From Coriobacteriia bacterium (GTDB lineage: Bacteria; Actinomycetota; Coriobacteriia; Coriobacteriales; Eggerthellaceae), in NCBI GenBank assembly GCA_030530215.1, contig JAUMVJ010000012.1:1-35986 (forward strand): a DNA stretch of 35,986 nucleotides. Direction: 5' to 3'. Under the pieces are notes generated by a model that was not told where the DNA came from, ran no database searches, and worked only from the letters and a program-made list of their open reading frames with translations. This document shows, in pieces, positions 15,846 to 24,422 of the stretch (the first letter of the stretch is position 1; each line of letters starts with the position of its first letter). The position numbers and the translations under genes were made by a program.

Positions 15846-16250
15846 TTACTTGTTGAGATTGAGGTTTTCCTTAACCTTGGTAGTGGAAATGCCGGGCGTG
15901 CGATCGAGGTAAACAACCTCGCAAACGTCCTTCAGGTACTCAAAGCGATCGCTACCAGCCCAGTCGCCGCCCATAACAACGGTATCGATGTGATACTCCT
16001 CGACATCGGTGGCCTTTTGCGCCCAATTTTCTTCGGGGATAACCAGGTCGACGTAGCGAATGGCCTCGAGCATTTCTTTACGGGTTTCGTAGTCGTAATA
16101 GCTCTTCTTGCCCTTGCCCGCATTGAACTCGTCGGTGGAAAGGGCAACCACCAGGTAATCGCCCAGCGCAGCCGCGCGCTTGAGCAGGCGAATGTGGCCG
16201 TAATGCAGAAGATCGAATGTGCCGTAGGTCAAAACTCGTTTAAGGGCCAT
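15846..16250 (-). CDS. tagD: Glycerol-3-phosphate cytidylyltransferase
   Basis: 134-residue TagD-family nucleotidyltransferase that makes CDP-glycerol from CTP and glycerol 3-phosphate. Typical motifs are YGTFDLLHYGH (HYGH at 16-19) and the C-terminal RTPGISTT (117-124). The length fits TagD. The start ATG at 16250 is preceded by GAGGGGGAG five bases away, so the longer upstream reading (to 16328) is rejected. It is the first gene of the minus-strand tag/tar set and diverges from the 1098-residue transferase gene. CDP-glycerol would feed the two glycerophosphotransferase-family enzymes in this window. Confidence 0.93.
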   Translation of the reverse strand: MALKRVLTYGTFDLLHYGHIRLLKRAAALGDYLVVALSTDEFNAGKGKKSYYDYETRKEMLEAIRYVDLVIPEENWAQKATDVEEYHIDTVVMGGDWAGSDRFEYLKDVCEVVYLDRTPGISTTKVKENLNLNK

Positions 16251-16353
16251 TGCTCCCCCTCGGTAGCGTGTAAAGATTTGTTCCATGATACAAGTTTTGC
16301 GAGCCTTGACATGGACTTTACATAGCAAAAAACCGCCGACTGCATTAACTCGA

Positions 16354-16359
16354 TATAAT
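16354..16359 (+). promoter_or_regulatory. -10 box for the tandem glycosyltransferase gene
   Basis: A consensus TATAAT lies 33 bases before the ATG at 16393, with a GGGGAG ribosome site between. No good -35 hexamer is seen at the expected distance. It is located in the 142-base divergent region shared with tagD. Confidence 0.5.
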
Positions 16360-16392
16360 TAACGCCTAAATTCACTTATTTGGGGAGCTTTC

Positions 16393-19300
16393 ATGGGGCT
16401 ACTGCCTACAGCGATCAAGCGCAAGATCACACACCTGAAAAGCGGCGGCGGCCACTTTGATATCAGCGTTGTAGTGCCCATTTACAACACCGAACGCTAC
16501 CTGGCCGATTGCATCAATTCCATTCTGGGGCAAACCAAAAGCAGCCTGCAGATAATCCTGGTCGACGACGGCTCAACCGACGGCAGCGCGACCATCGGAA
16601 AAGCCTACGCCAAGCGCTACCCCAACCTTACCTATGTGTATAAGAAAAATTCCGGCGTGGCAGCCACCCGCAACCTGGGCGCCTCCCTAGCTTCGGGCGA
16701 ATACCTGACTTTCGTCGATTCCGACGATCTGCTCGACCCACGCATGTTCGAGCGTCTATACGCACTTGCCAAGCATTTTGATGCTCAGATAGCCACCTGC
16801 GGCATGTCGCACTTCAACAATCTTTCCGATAGGAAATATCCCTCGCCCTTGTTCGACAATGCCTTCAGAGGGGCGGAGATTCAAGCGGGCAATTTGGAAG
16901 AGCTTCCCCGCCAGATCTTCAACACCAGCTGCTGCAACAAACTGTTCCTACGCTCTTTTTATTTGAAAGAAGAGCTTAGCTTCCCCGAGGGCGTGGTGTA
17001 CGAAGATCTTCCCTTCAGCATTTTCGCGCTTGAAAAGGCTCTGCGCATTGCCTCGACTCCCGAAAAACTGTACTTCTACCGCGTACGCACGGGAGACGAA
17101 ACCTCCATCACCCAGCAACGCCACGACGTAGAAAACCTACGGGCGCGCCTTAACGCCTCTCGCGTGGTGCTGGAATACCTAACAAAAACCTCGTCCGCTT
17201 CTGTGCAGAAGCTGTACCAAAATCGCTCCATCGAGCATGATTTGAAGTTGGCTTTTCGATCCATCCCCGACACGGCGAAAGAATGCCTACCCGAAGCCAT
17301 CAAGATCATCGCATCCTACGTTGACGACTGTATCGATGCCGATGTACTAGCCGCAAGCTCGAGCCTGGCAAAGGCCAAGATCGAGCTGTGCCGCAAAGGC
17401 AACGTCGACATGCTCAAGCGTGTGATTGCCTACGAAGCGGGCGCGCATAAAAAGGCACCGATTCATTTAAACGGCGAACGCTTGACCACCTTGGCTCCTG
17501 CCTTCATGGGGGCAGGAGAACTTGACGTGACCAAGGAGGTTCTCTGGCCGGAGCCGACTACCTCCATTGAGCATATTGCGCTTGAAGATGACGGCAATGT
17601 CCTTCTTGTCTCGGGGAAAATCTACCAACATTACGTGCCCATGGCCGCCGGGCAACAGAGCTACCGAGCATTCCTTACCGATGAGTTCGACACCGAGCTG
17701 GCCGAACTTGAGGTTTCATCTTGGCAGCCGCAGCGTATCCTGCAGTCCCATAAGGTGATGCGCAACCTTTACGACCAAAGCATCATCGATTACTCGGGCT
17801 GCGGCTGCACGGTTCGCATCCCCGCTGCTGTTTTTGATCAGGCTCTTACTGCGGCAAAAACTGAAAATTCCAGCGCCGATGGCCTGCTCGTTCGCATAGA
17901 CTACACAAATAGCCTGTTCAGCGCCAGCATCTATGCCAGCAAGCCCGATGCTCCCGTAGAGGCGTTTGCCACTGAAATCGCTGGCATCGAGTTCGCACCG
18001 GGCGGTTGGCTCAGGATTAAAGATTGCGCGCAAGCCGCGAGCTCCTTACGCGCGCATTCCTCAGAGGGCCTGGATGCGGCCCTGTCCTCGTCCGCCATCC
18101 CTTCGACAGCGGACAGCAAATCGGCGCCCGCCCTGAGCGTAGTCGCCCCCATCCACGGGAACGATTCCGACCTGCCCGCAGCGCTTGAATCCTTGGCCAC
18201 TCAAAGCCTAAGCGGCATCCAGGTGATTCTTGCCGACGACGGAAGCTCGCTTGACGGTACGAACGTTGCCTTGCTCTACGCCCGCCGCTATGGAAACTTC
18301 GAATACCACCACGTTGAACCCGGCGCGCTTGGCCAAACCTGCAACGCCGGCGCCCGCTTTGCCACCGGTGCCTACCTTGCCTTCGCGAGCCCCTACGACA
18401 CCATGGCAAAATACGCCTACGAGCACCTGCTTGAGGAAGCGCTTAAATCCAACGCGAATATCATCGCAGGCGACATCGCTCACAGCTTCGACCGCGCCGA
18501 AAACAAAGCCTGCGACCTTGCCCGCAAAGCTTACGTGCAGGCAACGGCACGCATGCGCGTAACCAGCCACCCCGAGCTCCTGTATTCCTGCATGCCCTGG
18601 AATCACCTGCTCAAACGCTCGTTCTACGAAGAGCAGGGTCTTAGCTGGCCCGAAGACGCCGCCTTTGAAGACGGCCGCCTTATGACGAAAGCTCTTTTTG
18701 CCGCAGGCGATATCAGTTACCTGCCGGAGCCGGTGTTTATATGGCGCAAGCGCAATCGCAGCTATGCCGCAATCGAGCGCCAGACAAATCAAGTCCAAAC
18801 ATTCATCAACAAACTGAAGCTGCTTAAAGTGGCCGACCAAGAGCTTGCCAGCCTAGGAGCAAACCAGCAAACACTTGAGTTCAACGGATTCAAGCGCCTT
18901 GATACCGACCTGCGCTCTGACCTGCTGCAACTTACTTCAGCTTCCCCCGAGGGCCAAGTTGCCGCCGCACAAGCGCTTTCCGATTACCTGCAAACAATCC
19001 CTGAAAAATCCTTCGCGGCTCTGCGCGCCATCGAGCGCATGAAGTACCACTACGCCGCAACGGGCCGCTTCAACCAACTGATAGCCCTGCGCGAATACGA
19101 GCTGGGCGACTACAAGCTGCTCGAAGTTTCGCGCGACAGCCAAGGCAACTACGTGGGCGCTTTCCCCTTCACCGACCTGGACGCCAGCTTCTTTACCATG
19201 AGCGAGGATCTTAAGCACTCGGGCTTAAGCACCAACATCAACGGCATGAAGCTCGAGGAGGGTGCACTTAAAATCACCGGGCAGGTATACCCTTACCGCA

Positions 19301-19689
19301 TCCCCGCCCCTAGCGAAAGCGGCCTAGGCCTTGCCGCCGAGCTGGTTTCCTTTACCGACGGCAGCACCATCAAGCTCAACATCGCCCTTAAAAAGAGCAA
19401 AAAGGAAACGCGCGCGCTTAAAAGCCCCAACGGCGGTGAACTCACGCTCAGCCAGCCTTTCCGCAGCTACACCCTGCTTATCGACTTCGCCTTGTTGCAA
19501 GACTTGGATGCAGGCGACTACCGAATTCTTGCGCACTACTCGATCCCAGGTCTTAAATTCAATGCCTTCGAGCTGGGCAAGCCCTTGGCAAGCAAGAATA
19601 TCCAGTCCCTCGAATTCACTGCTGGCGATGCAAAAATCACAGCGCACTTCGGCTTAAACAACGAACTTGTGCTTTCCGTTCAAAAATAG
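16393..19689 (+). CDS. Tandem family 2 glycosyltransferase with beta-rich modules
   Basis: 1098-residue cytoplasmic protein. The first GT-A domain (about 22-235) has SVVVPIYN, LVDDGSTDG near 57-64 and DSDD at 109-112. A beta-rich module spans about 370-560. A second GT-A-like domain (about 580-800) begins LSVVAPIHG and keeps ADDGSSLDG, but has SPYD (666-669) in place of DSDD, so its metal site is lost. A further beta-rich module closes the protein. This layout recalls transferases that glycosylate or prime polyol-phosphate polymers. A role in decorating the polymer made by the adjacent tag/tar genes is inferred. It has a clear ribosome site (GGGGAG) and its own -10 box. It is followed 113 bases later by the LicD gene. 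Confidence 0.87.
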   Translation: MGLLPTAIKRKITHLKSGGGHFDISVVVPIYNTERYLADCINSILGQTKSSLQIILVDDGSTDGSATIGKAYAKRYPNLTYVYKKNSGVAATRNLGASLASGEYLTFVDSDDLLDPRMFERLYALAKHFDAQIATCGMSHFNNLSDRKYPSPLFDNAFRGAEIQAGNLEELPRQIFNTSCCNKLFLRSFYLKEELSFPEGVVYEDLPFSIFALEKALRIASTPEKLYFYRVRTGDETSITQQRHDVENLRARLNASRVVLEYLTKTSSASVQKLYQNRSIEHDLKLAFRSIPDTAKECLPEAIKIIASYVDDCIDADVLAASSSLAKAKIELCRKGNVDMLKRVIAYEAGAHKKAPIHLNGERLTTLAPAFMGAGELDVTKEVLWPEPTTSIEHIALEDDGNVLLVSGKIYQHYVPMAAGQQSYRAFLTDEFDTELAELEVSSWQPQRILQSHKVMRNLYDQSIIDYSGCGCTVRIPAAVFDQALTAAKTENSSADGLLVRIDYTNSLFSASIYASKPDAPVEAFATEIAGIEFAPGGWLRIKDCAQAASSLRAHSSEGLDAALSSSAIPSTADSKSAPALSVVAPIHGNDSDLPAALESLATQSLSGIQVILADDGSSLDGTNVALLYARRYGNFEYHHVEPGALGQTCNAGARFATGAYLAFASPYDTMAKYAYEHLLEEALKSNANIIAGDIAHSFDRAENKACDLARKAYVQATARMRVTSHPELLYSCMPWNHLLKRSFYEEQGLSWPEDAAFEDGRLMTKALFAAGDISYLPEPVFIWRKRNRSYAAIERQTNQVQTFINKLKLLKVADQELASLGANQQTLEFNGFKRLDTDLRSDLLQLTSASPEGQVAAAQALSDYLQTIPEKSFAALRAIERMKYHYAATGRFNQLIALREYELGDYKLLEVSRDSQGNYVGAFPFTDLDASFFTMSEDLKHSGLSTNINGMKLEEGALKITGQVYPYRIPAPSESGLGLAAELVSFTDGSTIKLNIALKKSKKETRALKSPNGGELTLSQPFRSYTLLIDFALLQDLDAGDYRILAHYSIPGLKFNAFELGKPLASKNIQSLEFTAGDAKITAHFGLNNELVLSVQK

Positions 19690-19718
19690 CTCACACCGCG
19701 TCGTCACCCAAACGCTCT

Positions 19719-19747
19719 TTGCCTGTAAAGCTCGCACTGCGTAGTAT
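19719..19747 (+). promoter_or_regulatory. Promoter candidate for the LicD gene
   Basis: TTGCCT and TAGTAT are spaced by exactly 17 bases in the 113-base gap before the LicD start. An alternative -10 (TATAAA) lies further on. It suggests the LicD gene can be transcribed separately from the transferase upstream. Confidence 0.45.
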
Positions 19748-19802
19748 CATTACCAAGATTCACGTAGATATAAATCGCAGCGCTTGCGCACGAGGAGCTC
19801 GC

Positions 19803-22718
19803 ATGAACAGGCAGCAAAAATTCCTGAATACCTTGCTCGAAGAAATTCACGAGATTTGCGTCAAAAACAACATCACCTACTACATTGCGGGCGGCACGCT
19901 AATCGGCGCACTACGCCACGAAGGCTTTTTGCCCTGGGACGACGATGCCGACGTGTTCATGACGGAGACCGAGTTCAACAAATTCGTCGAAGCTTGCAAA
20001 ACCGACTTACCGCCCAACCGCGCGCTGCGCACCCCGGCCGACCTCACCTACAACAACGCGCTGCCCCGATACGTTTCCACCGACACCACTTCGTACCACT
20101 CCTACCAGATCCTCGACCGCGACGACGTGGCGGGCGAGGTTATCGATGTTTTCGTGCTGTACCCCATCAGCGGCAAAAACCTTGAGGAAACCGTTGCGGC
20201 CTACACACACGACACCCTGCTGTACTCGGAGCTCATCAATTATTCGGCAACCCACGGGCGCCGCTACGACTTGCCCGCCGCCGACCTGAAGGAAATGCTC
20301 GATTACCAGGAAAGACATGGCAAAAAGGCGGCACGTCAGCTTATGGAAGACCGCCTGGCTAAGTACGTCGACTCCGAAGGCGAGTACTACATCATGCGCT
20401 GGTGCGGTATCCCCTTGGTCTACGAAAAGCAGTGGTTCGACGAAGTCGAAATCGTGAAATACGAAGACATCGAGGTAATGGCGCCCACCACCTCCAACAT
20501 GTACCTGACCGCGCATTACGGCGACGAGTGGAGCTATCTGCCGCCAGCCGCCGAAGAAGGCGTCCATCGCACCACGGGCTCGCTCGACTTCCCCTACACC
20601 GAGGCGCTGCAGTACTTCACGGACAATTACGACTTCAAAAAAATTTACGACGCGCAGTACAAGCGCAAGCTCATCATGCTGGAATCGACCCCACGCATGC
20701 ACAAGCTGGTGGACCACCGTCACAAGCTTCGCGGCACGCTTGCGAAATTAGAGCTGGATCAGGCCATCGCCGCCGACCCCGAGGGCTATCGCGCAGCCGT
20801 CGCCGCGCACGATGGCAAGGCACTTGCCCCCTTCTTCGCGCGCTATTTTGCCTGGCAGCTTGCGCGCACGACCATCGGTCGCGACGACTGGGACGGCGCC
20901 TGGCGCTGGCTCAACCCTTTGCTCGGCCCCATCAGCGATGAAACCTTCCAGGCGGCCGTCGAAGCGCTGCTTTTCACCGAGCGCATCGGCATGGCCTGGC
21001 GCCTGCTGTTCATCAAGGAAAATCAAAGCGGCCTAACGCCGGGGCTCGAAACCCTGAAACACGACATCCTTGCCTTCCGCAAGTCGGTCAACCTGTTCCA
21101 GGCCCGTAAGCTCGAAGAAGGTCAGGCGCTTCTAAGCGGGCTCCTTAGACGCTACCCCGAGGTGCCCGGCTTCAAGAAACTCCAGGTTTGCTACCTCGAC
21201 CGCGCCTACCAAACCGATGGGCAGGAAAGCTCCTTCGAGGCACTTATCGCGTACGTCGAGGAATGCCTGAAGTCCGCGCCCGAAGACGGTTTCTACCTTA
21301 AGTATCGCGCCGACAAGCTAAGCCACGACGGCGACGAAGAGGCGGCTTTGGCCCTGTACAAGCAGGCAGCGGAGCTCACCTTCAACGGCATGACTCTGCT
21401 CGACATAAAGAAAAAGACTGGCTACATCCCCACCCACCAGCAAGGGCGCGGCGAACACAAGCCCGCGAAAAACCGCCTGAACACCTGCGATACCTACGAG
21501 GGCGCACCTCAGCGACTTGAAGCCGACGGCACGCCTAAGGGCAACGACCTGCAGCTTGCCCTGTTCAACCTGTTGTGCGAGCTCACAAGCTACCTTGACG
21601 AGCACAACTTAGATTACGTGCTTGACAACACCCTGTGCCGCGACCTGTTTGGTTTCGGCATGCTGCCCAAGAACATGAGCACCTTCATCGTCTACATGAA
21701 GGCCGACTCGCTCCTTGCGTTTATTCGCCAGTTCAACGCCAAGCCCTGGAAGGGCCGCGCGCTTGAGCACATGGGCTCCAATGTCGATCTGGATTCGCGC
21801 AACGTGTCCTTCGTCAACACTGAAACCACCTGGTATGACCTGCGCCGCGGGCACACGATCAAATTCCCCGGGCTGCGCATCACCATTAAACTTCTTGAGG
21901 CGCCCGGCGCCGTTAACAAGATCGACGCCCTGCTGGGCACTGGTTGGAGCCATACCTGCTACCGCTCCAACGCGCTTACCGAAACGGGCAAAACAAAGCT
22001 CTGCAAGGCGGTCGTCAAAACAATCGGCCATGGCAAGATGCGCGAGAAACTGGGCAAACATCTTCTTCGCGCACGCCTTAACGCTGCAACCGGCACAACC
22101 CCAAAATACCTGGTGCGCAACATTTCCCGCGGCGCCAACTACTTCCCTGCCTCGCTTATCGACGATACCGTGATGCGTGAATTCGCAGGTCACAGCTTCC
22201 GCACCGTCCGCGACCTAGCCGCTTTTGAGAAAGACTTGCCCTTCTTCATGAGCCAAGGCATTCCCGGGCCCATCGTTGCGCAAGGCCATGTCTTCGCCTC
22301 GGCCAGCGTGCCCTTCAACAAGTTCTTGAGCTCGGTCGAGATTTCCGACGAGCTTTTGCAGGAGCAGCGCCAAGTTTGGAAAGACGAAAAATACGAGCGC
22401 GACGTGCATAAGGAGTTCAAGGATTGCTTTGCCAAGACGGCGGCAGCCATCGGCATCAAGCAACTCGACTTCGATTTGACGCCTCACAAAAAGGAGCTCG
22501 CCGAACTTGAAAGCGCAGGCAAATATGAAGAACTCTATCGCGAGTTTTTGGATTACCGAACGCTCATGCTCGAGAGCCCCAACGCTGCACACATCGATTT
22601 CGATTCGGAGCTGTTTGGCATGGTCGTGCGTACGCTGCGTACCATCGACACCCGTGAGTGCCGCACCATCCTAAAGAAAAACGCCGAAACCGTGGAGGCT
22701 TGGGAAAAGAGGAACTAA
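19803..22718 (+). CDS. LicD family protein with duplicated, degenerate second domain
   Basis: 971 residues from ATG 19803, chosen for the GAGGAG ribosome site five bases upstream instead of the longer reading from 19719. The first domain (about 1-280) is a typical LicD nucleotidyltransferase-fold unit: YIAGGTLIGALRHEGFLPWD with the metal-binding WDDDAD at 45-50. LicD proteins attach phosphocholine or other phospho-groups to teichoic acids and glycans. A helical, TPR-like middle (about 310-560) follows. A second LicD-like segment (about 580-730) reads LDNTLCRDLFGFGMLP where the active Gly-Thr and Asp residues should be, so it is probably inactive. The rest is helical. It probably modifies the polymer made by the surrounding genes. 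The transferred group is unknown, and no choline uptake or CTP:phosphocholine gene is visible here. Confidence 0.85.
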   Translation: MNRQQKFLNTLLEEIHEICVKNNITYYIAGGTLIGALRHEGFLPWDDDADVFMTETEFNKFVEACKTDLPPNRALRTPADLTYNNALPRYVSTDTTSYHSYQILDRDDVAGEVIDVFVLYPISGKNLEETVAAYTHDTLLYSELINYSATHGRRYDLPAADLKEMLDYQERHGKKAARQLMEDRLAKYVDSEGEYYIMRWCGIPLVYEKQWFDEVEIVKYEDIEVMAPTTSNMYLTAHYGDEWSYLPPAAEEGVHRTTGSLDFPYTEALQYFTDNYDFKKIYDAQYKRKLIMLESTPRMHKLVDHRHKLRGTLAKLELDQAIAADPEGYRAAVAAHDGKALAPFFARYFAWQLARTTIGRDDWDGAWRWLNPLLGPISDETFQAAVEALLFTERIGMAWRLLFIKENQSGLTPGLETLKHDILAFRKSVNLFQARKLEEGQALLSGLLRRYPEVPGFKKLQVCYLDRAYQTDGQESSFEALIAYVEECLKSAPEDGFYLKYRADKLSHDGDEEAALALYKQAAELTFNGMTLLDIKKKTGYIPTHQQGRGEHKPAKNRLNTCDTYEGAPQRLEADGTPKGNDLQLALFNLLCELTSYLDEHNLDYVLDNTLCRDLFGFGMLPKNMSTFIVYMKADSLLAFIRQFNAKPWKGRALEHMGSNVDLDSRNVSFVNTETTWYDLRRGHTIKFPGLRITIKLLEAPGAVNKIDALLGTGWSHTCYRSNALTETGKTKLCKAVVKTIGHGKMREKLGKHLLRARLNAATGTTPKYLVRNISRGANYFPASLIDDTVMREFAGHSFRTVRDLAAFEKDLPFFMSQGIPGPIVAQGHVFASASVPFNKFLSSVEISDELLQEQRQVWKDEKYERDVHKEFKDCFAKTAAAIGIKQLDFDLTPHKKELAELESAGKYEELYREFLDYRTLMLESPNAAHIDFDSELFGMVVRTLRTIDTRECRTILKKNAETVEAWEKRN

Positions 22719-22730
22719 GCCCGAAGCTCT

Positions 22731-22757
22731 GCACGCGTTCCTGCGCAGAACGCGTGC
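22731..22757. terminator. Hairpin between convergent genes
   Basis: A perfect 10-base inverted repeat (22731-22740 and 22748-22757, 7-base loop) lies between the LicD gene ending at 22718 and the pyruvyl transferase gene ending at 22810. An outer pair of arms (AGCCCGA at 22718 and TCGGGCT near 22784) could enclose it. No T-run follows on either strand, so a terminator role is likely but not certain. Confidence 0.45.
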
Positions 22758-22809
22758 GCGGCACACGGCAAAGCCAGCACAATCGGGCTGGCAACACCAT
22801 GCGGCAAGC

Positions 22810-24240
22810 TTATTTTGCCAAACCATCTGCGAGCTTAAGTACGGCCTTAACCGACTTGCGATTCAGGGTTCGCTTGCACTTCTTAAGCTCGGCGGACAGC
22901 TGCTTGTTCTCTGCCTTAAGCTGTTTGTTCTCGTTCTTAAGATTAGCGACCTTTGTTTTCTGGGCTTCCGTTCTTGCCTTTTCACGCCCTGCCCTGACGT
23001 CGCTAGACACTTTTTTCGCCTCGACAGTTTCCTTCTGATAGGCAACCCAACGGGCAATAAGCTGCTCACGCGAAACATCATTGATGCCGTGTATCTCGAA
23101 CTTTTCCAAACCAGGCTTACGAGCAAACGAGCCTTCGGAGGGCAAGCCGTTCTTCCTCAAGAAACTCTGATAACGTGCAAGACGGTCGGCATGCGCCCTA
23201 AGCTGCGACCCAAGGTCAACCTGCTCCAACACTTCCTCAAGCGTCGTGTCGGGATTGACGCTATGCATAGGAACATGAGGGAAGCAATGATACTCGCAGA
23301 GTTCACGCGTACGACCGTCGGTAGGCATGAAAACTGCAGGCGTGCCTGCCAGAACGGAAACGATGTTGCCATGCATTCGTCCACCGATCGAAAGATCGCA
23401 CTGCGCAATGCTATCCATCCAGGTGTTGGGATGCAAAAACATGTGCACCTGGTCGTTCCGGTAGAGCCAATGATCAGCTGTCAGGGGGTACGAAGGGTCA
23501 GCTGCAAGGGTAACGGGTGCACCTAGATAACCAAGTTCAAGATCATGCTTGTTCTGCGGAACATATTGGGAGCGAGGGAACCTCTTAAGCTGATTCAAAA
23601 GGAACTGCATGCCGTCATGTACGGTGCCACGGTTGAAATTGACCGAAAGCTTCATGTCAGAAGAAATTTCCAGGGGCTTTTGGGTAAGATCGCCGCCGAA
23701 AGTGAACACCGAAGGGCAGCCGATGACCATGAAATCACGGTCGGCCACAAAACCAAGATGCTCCAAGTAGCGACCGGTAATTTCGCCGCGAATGCCCACC
23801 ATCTCCGAACGTTCGAGCACAGCAGCCATGAATTCCTTAACCGCTTCGTCGAACTTATGCTCCTCCGTTATTTTGGGTTCAAAAGGCGTGCGCAGACAAA
23901 CGCCGACGACAACGCATGGAATTGTGATTTTCTTGAATGCCTTCGTCAGGCCTTTCAGATACGGGATGAAGCTGTTGCGAAAGGCATCCGCCAAAGGGAT
24001 GATGAAGGCATCATATTCCTCGTTGATTCGCTCGAAATCGGCATCGGTAACCAAGCCGCGTTCAACGCGATAATGATCGGGAACAGCTTCGACTCCATTC
24101 GACTGGAACAAGCCGAATATCGAGTTCAGATAAACGGCATTACCAGAGTTATTGCCAATGAGGTTTTGCGCCAGGATAAGTTCAGGCGTGGAGTCTTCCG
24201 CAAAAGGGGAACAGCCTCCCCGTACCAAAACTTTTTTCAT
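22810..24240 (-). CDS. Polysaccharide pyruvyl transferase family protein
   Basis: 476-residue protein of the polysaccharide pyruvyl transferase (CsaB/WcaK) family. Domain features are the N-terminal VLVRGGCSPF strand, the central GIRGEITGRYLE, and the C-terminal SIGGRMHGNIVSVLAGTPAV motif that closes the active site. Such enzymes add pyruvate ketals from phosphoenolpyruvate to sugars of wall polymers, giving negative charge and sometimes anchoring S-layer proteins; some relatives act differently. The last 60 residues form a Lys/Glu coiled coil (KNENKQLKAENKQL) and end in a lysine-rich amphipathic segment, like the two glycosyltransferases at 1.3-5.3 kb. The start ATG has GAGGTG upstream. It lies 182 bases downstream of the glycerophosphotransferase gene on the same strand. 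Confidence 0.85.
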   Translation of the reverse strand: MKKVLVRGGCSPFAEDSTPELILAQNLIGNNSGNAVYLNSIFGLFQSNGVEAVPDHYRVERGLVTDADFERINEEYDAFIIPLADAFRNSFIPYLKGLTKAFKKITIPCVVVGVCLRTPFEPKITEEHKFDEAVKEFMAAVLERSEMVGIRGEITGRYLEHLGFVADRDFMVIGCPSVFTFGGDLTQKPLEISSDMKLSVNFNRGTVHDGMQFLLNQLKRFPRSQYVPQNKHDLELGYLGAPVTLAADPSYPLTADHWLYRNDQVHMFLHPNTWMDSIAQCDLSIGGRMHGNIVSVLAGTPAVFMPTDGRTRELCEYHCFPHVPMHSVNPDTTLEEVLEQVDLGSQLRAHADRLARYQSFLRKNGLPSEGSFARKPGLEKFEIHGINDVSREQLIARWVAYQKETVEAKKVSSDVRAGREKARTEAQKTKVANLKNENKQLKAENKQLSAELKKCKRTLNRKSVKAVLKLADGLAK

Positions 24241-24422
24241 AGGCGCACCTCAAAACACTCTGTAAATGAACAATAGATTCCATTAATGCAACAAACTATG
24301 CGTGAATAATGTATTTACCAGTGGATTCTAGCAGCCGACATGGGCAAACAGCGGCATGAGACGCGCTACCCTTATCAAAAATTTACAATAACCGGGGAGC
24401 GGCTCTTTGCGTTCTTGGCTTT

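Noticed and set aside
16251..16328. N-terminal extension of TagD from an upstream ATG
   Set aside because: TagD proteins begin right at the KRVLTYGTFD strand, and the strong GAGGGGGAG ribosome site precedes the ATG at 16250.
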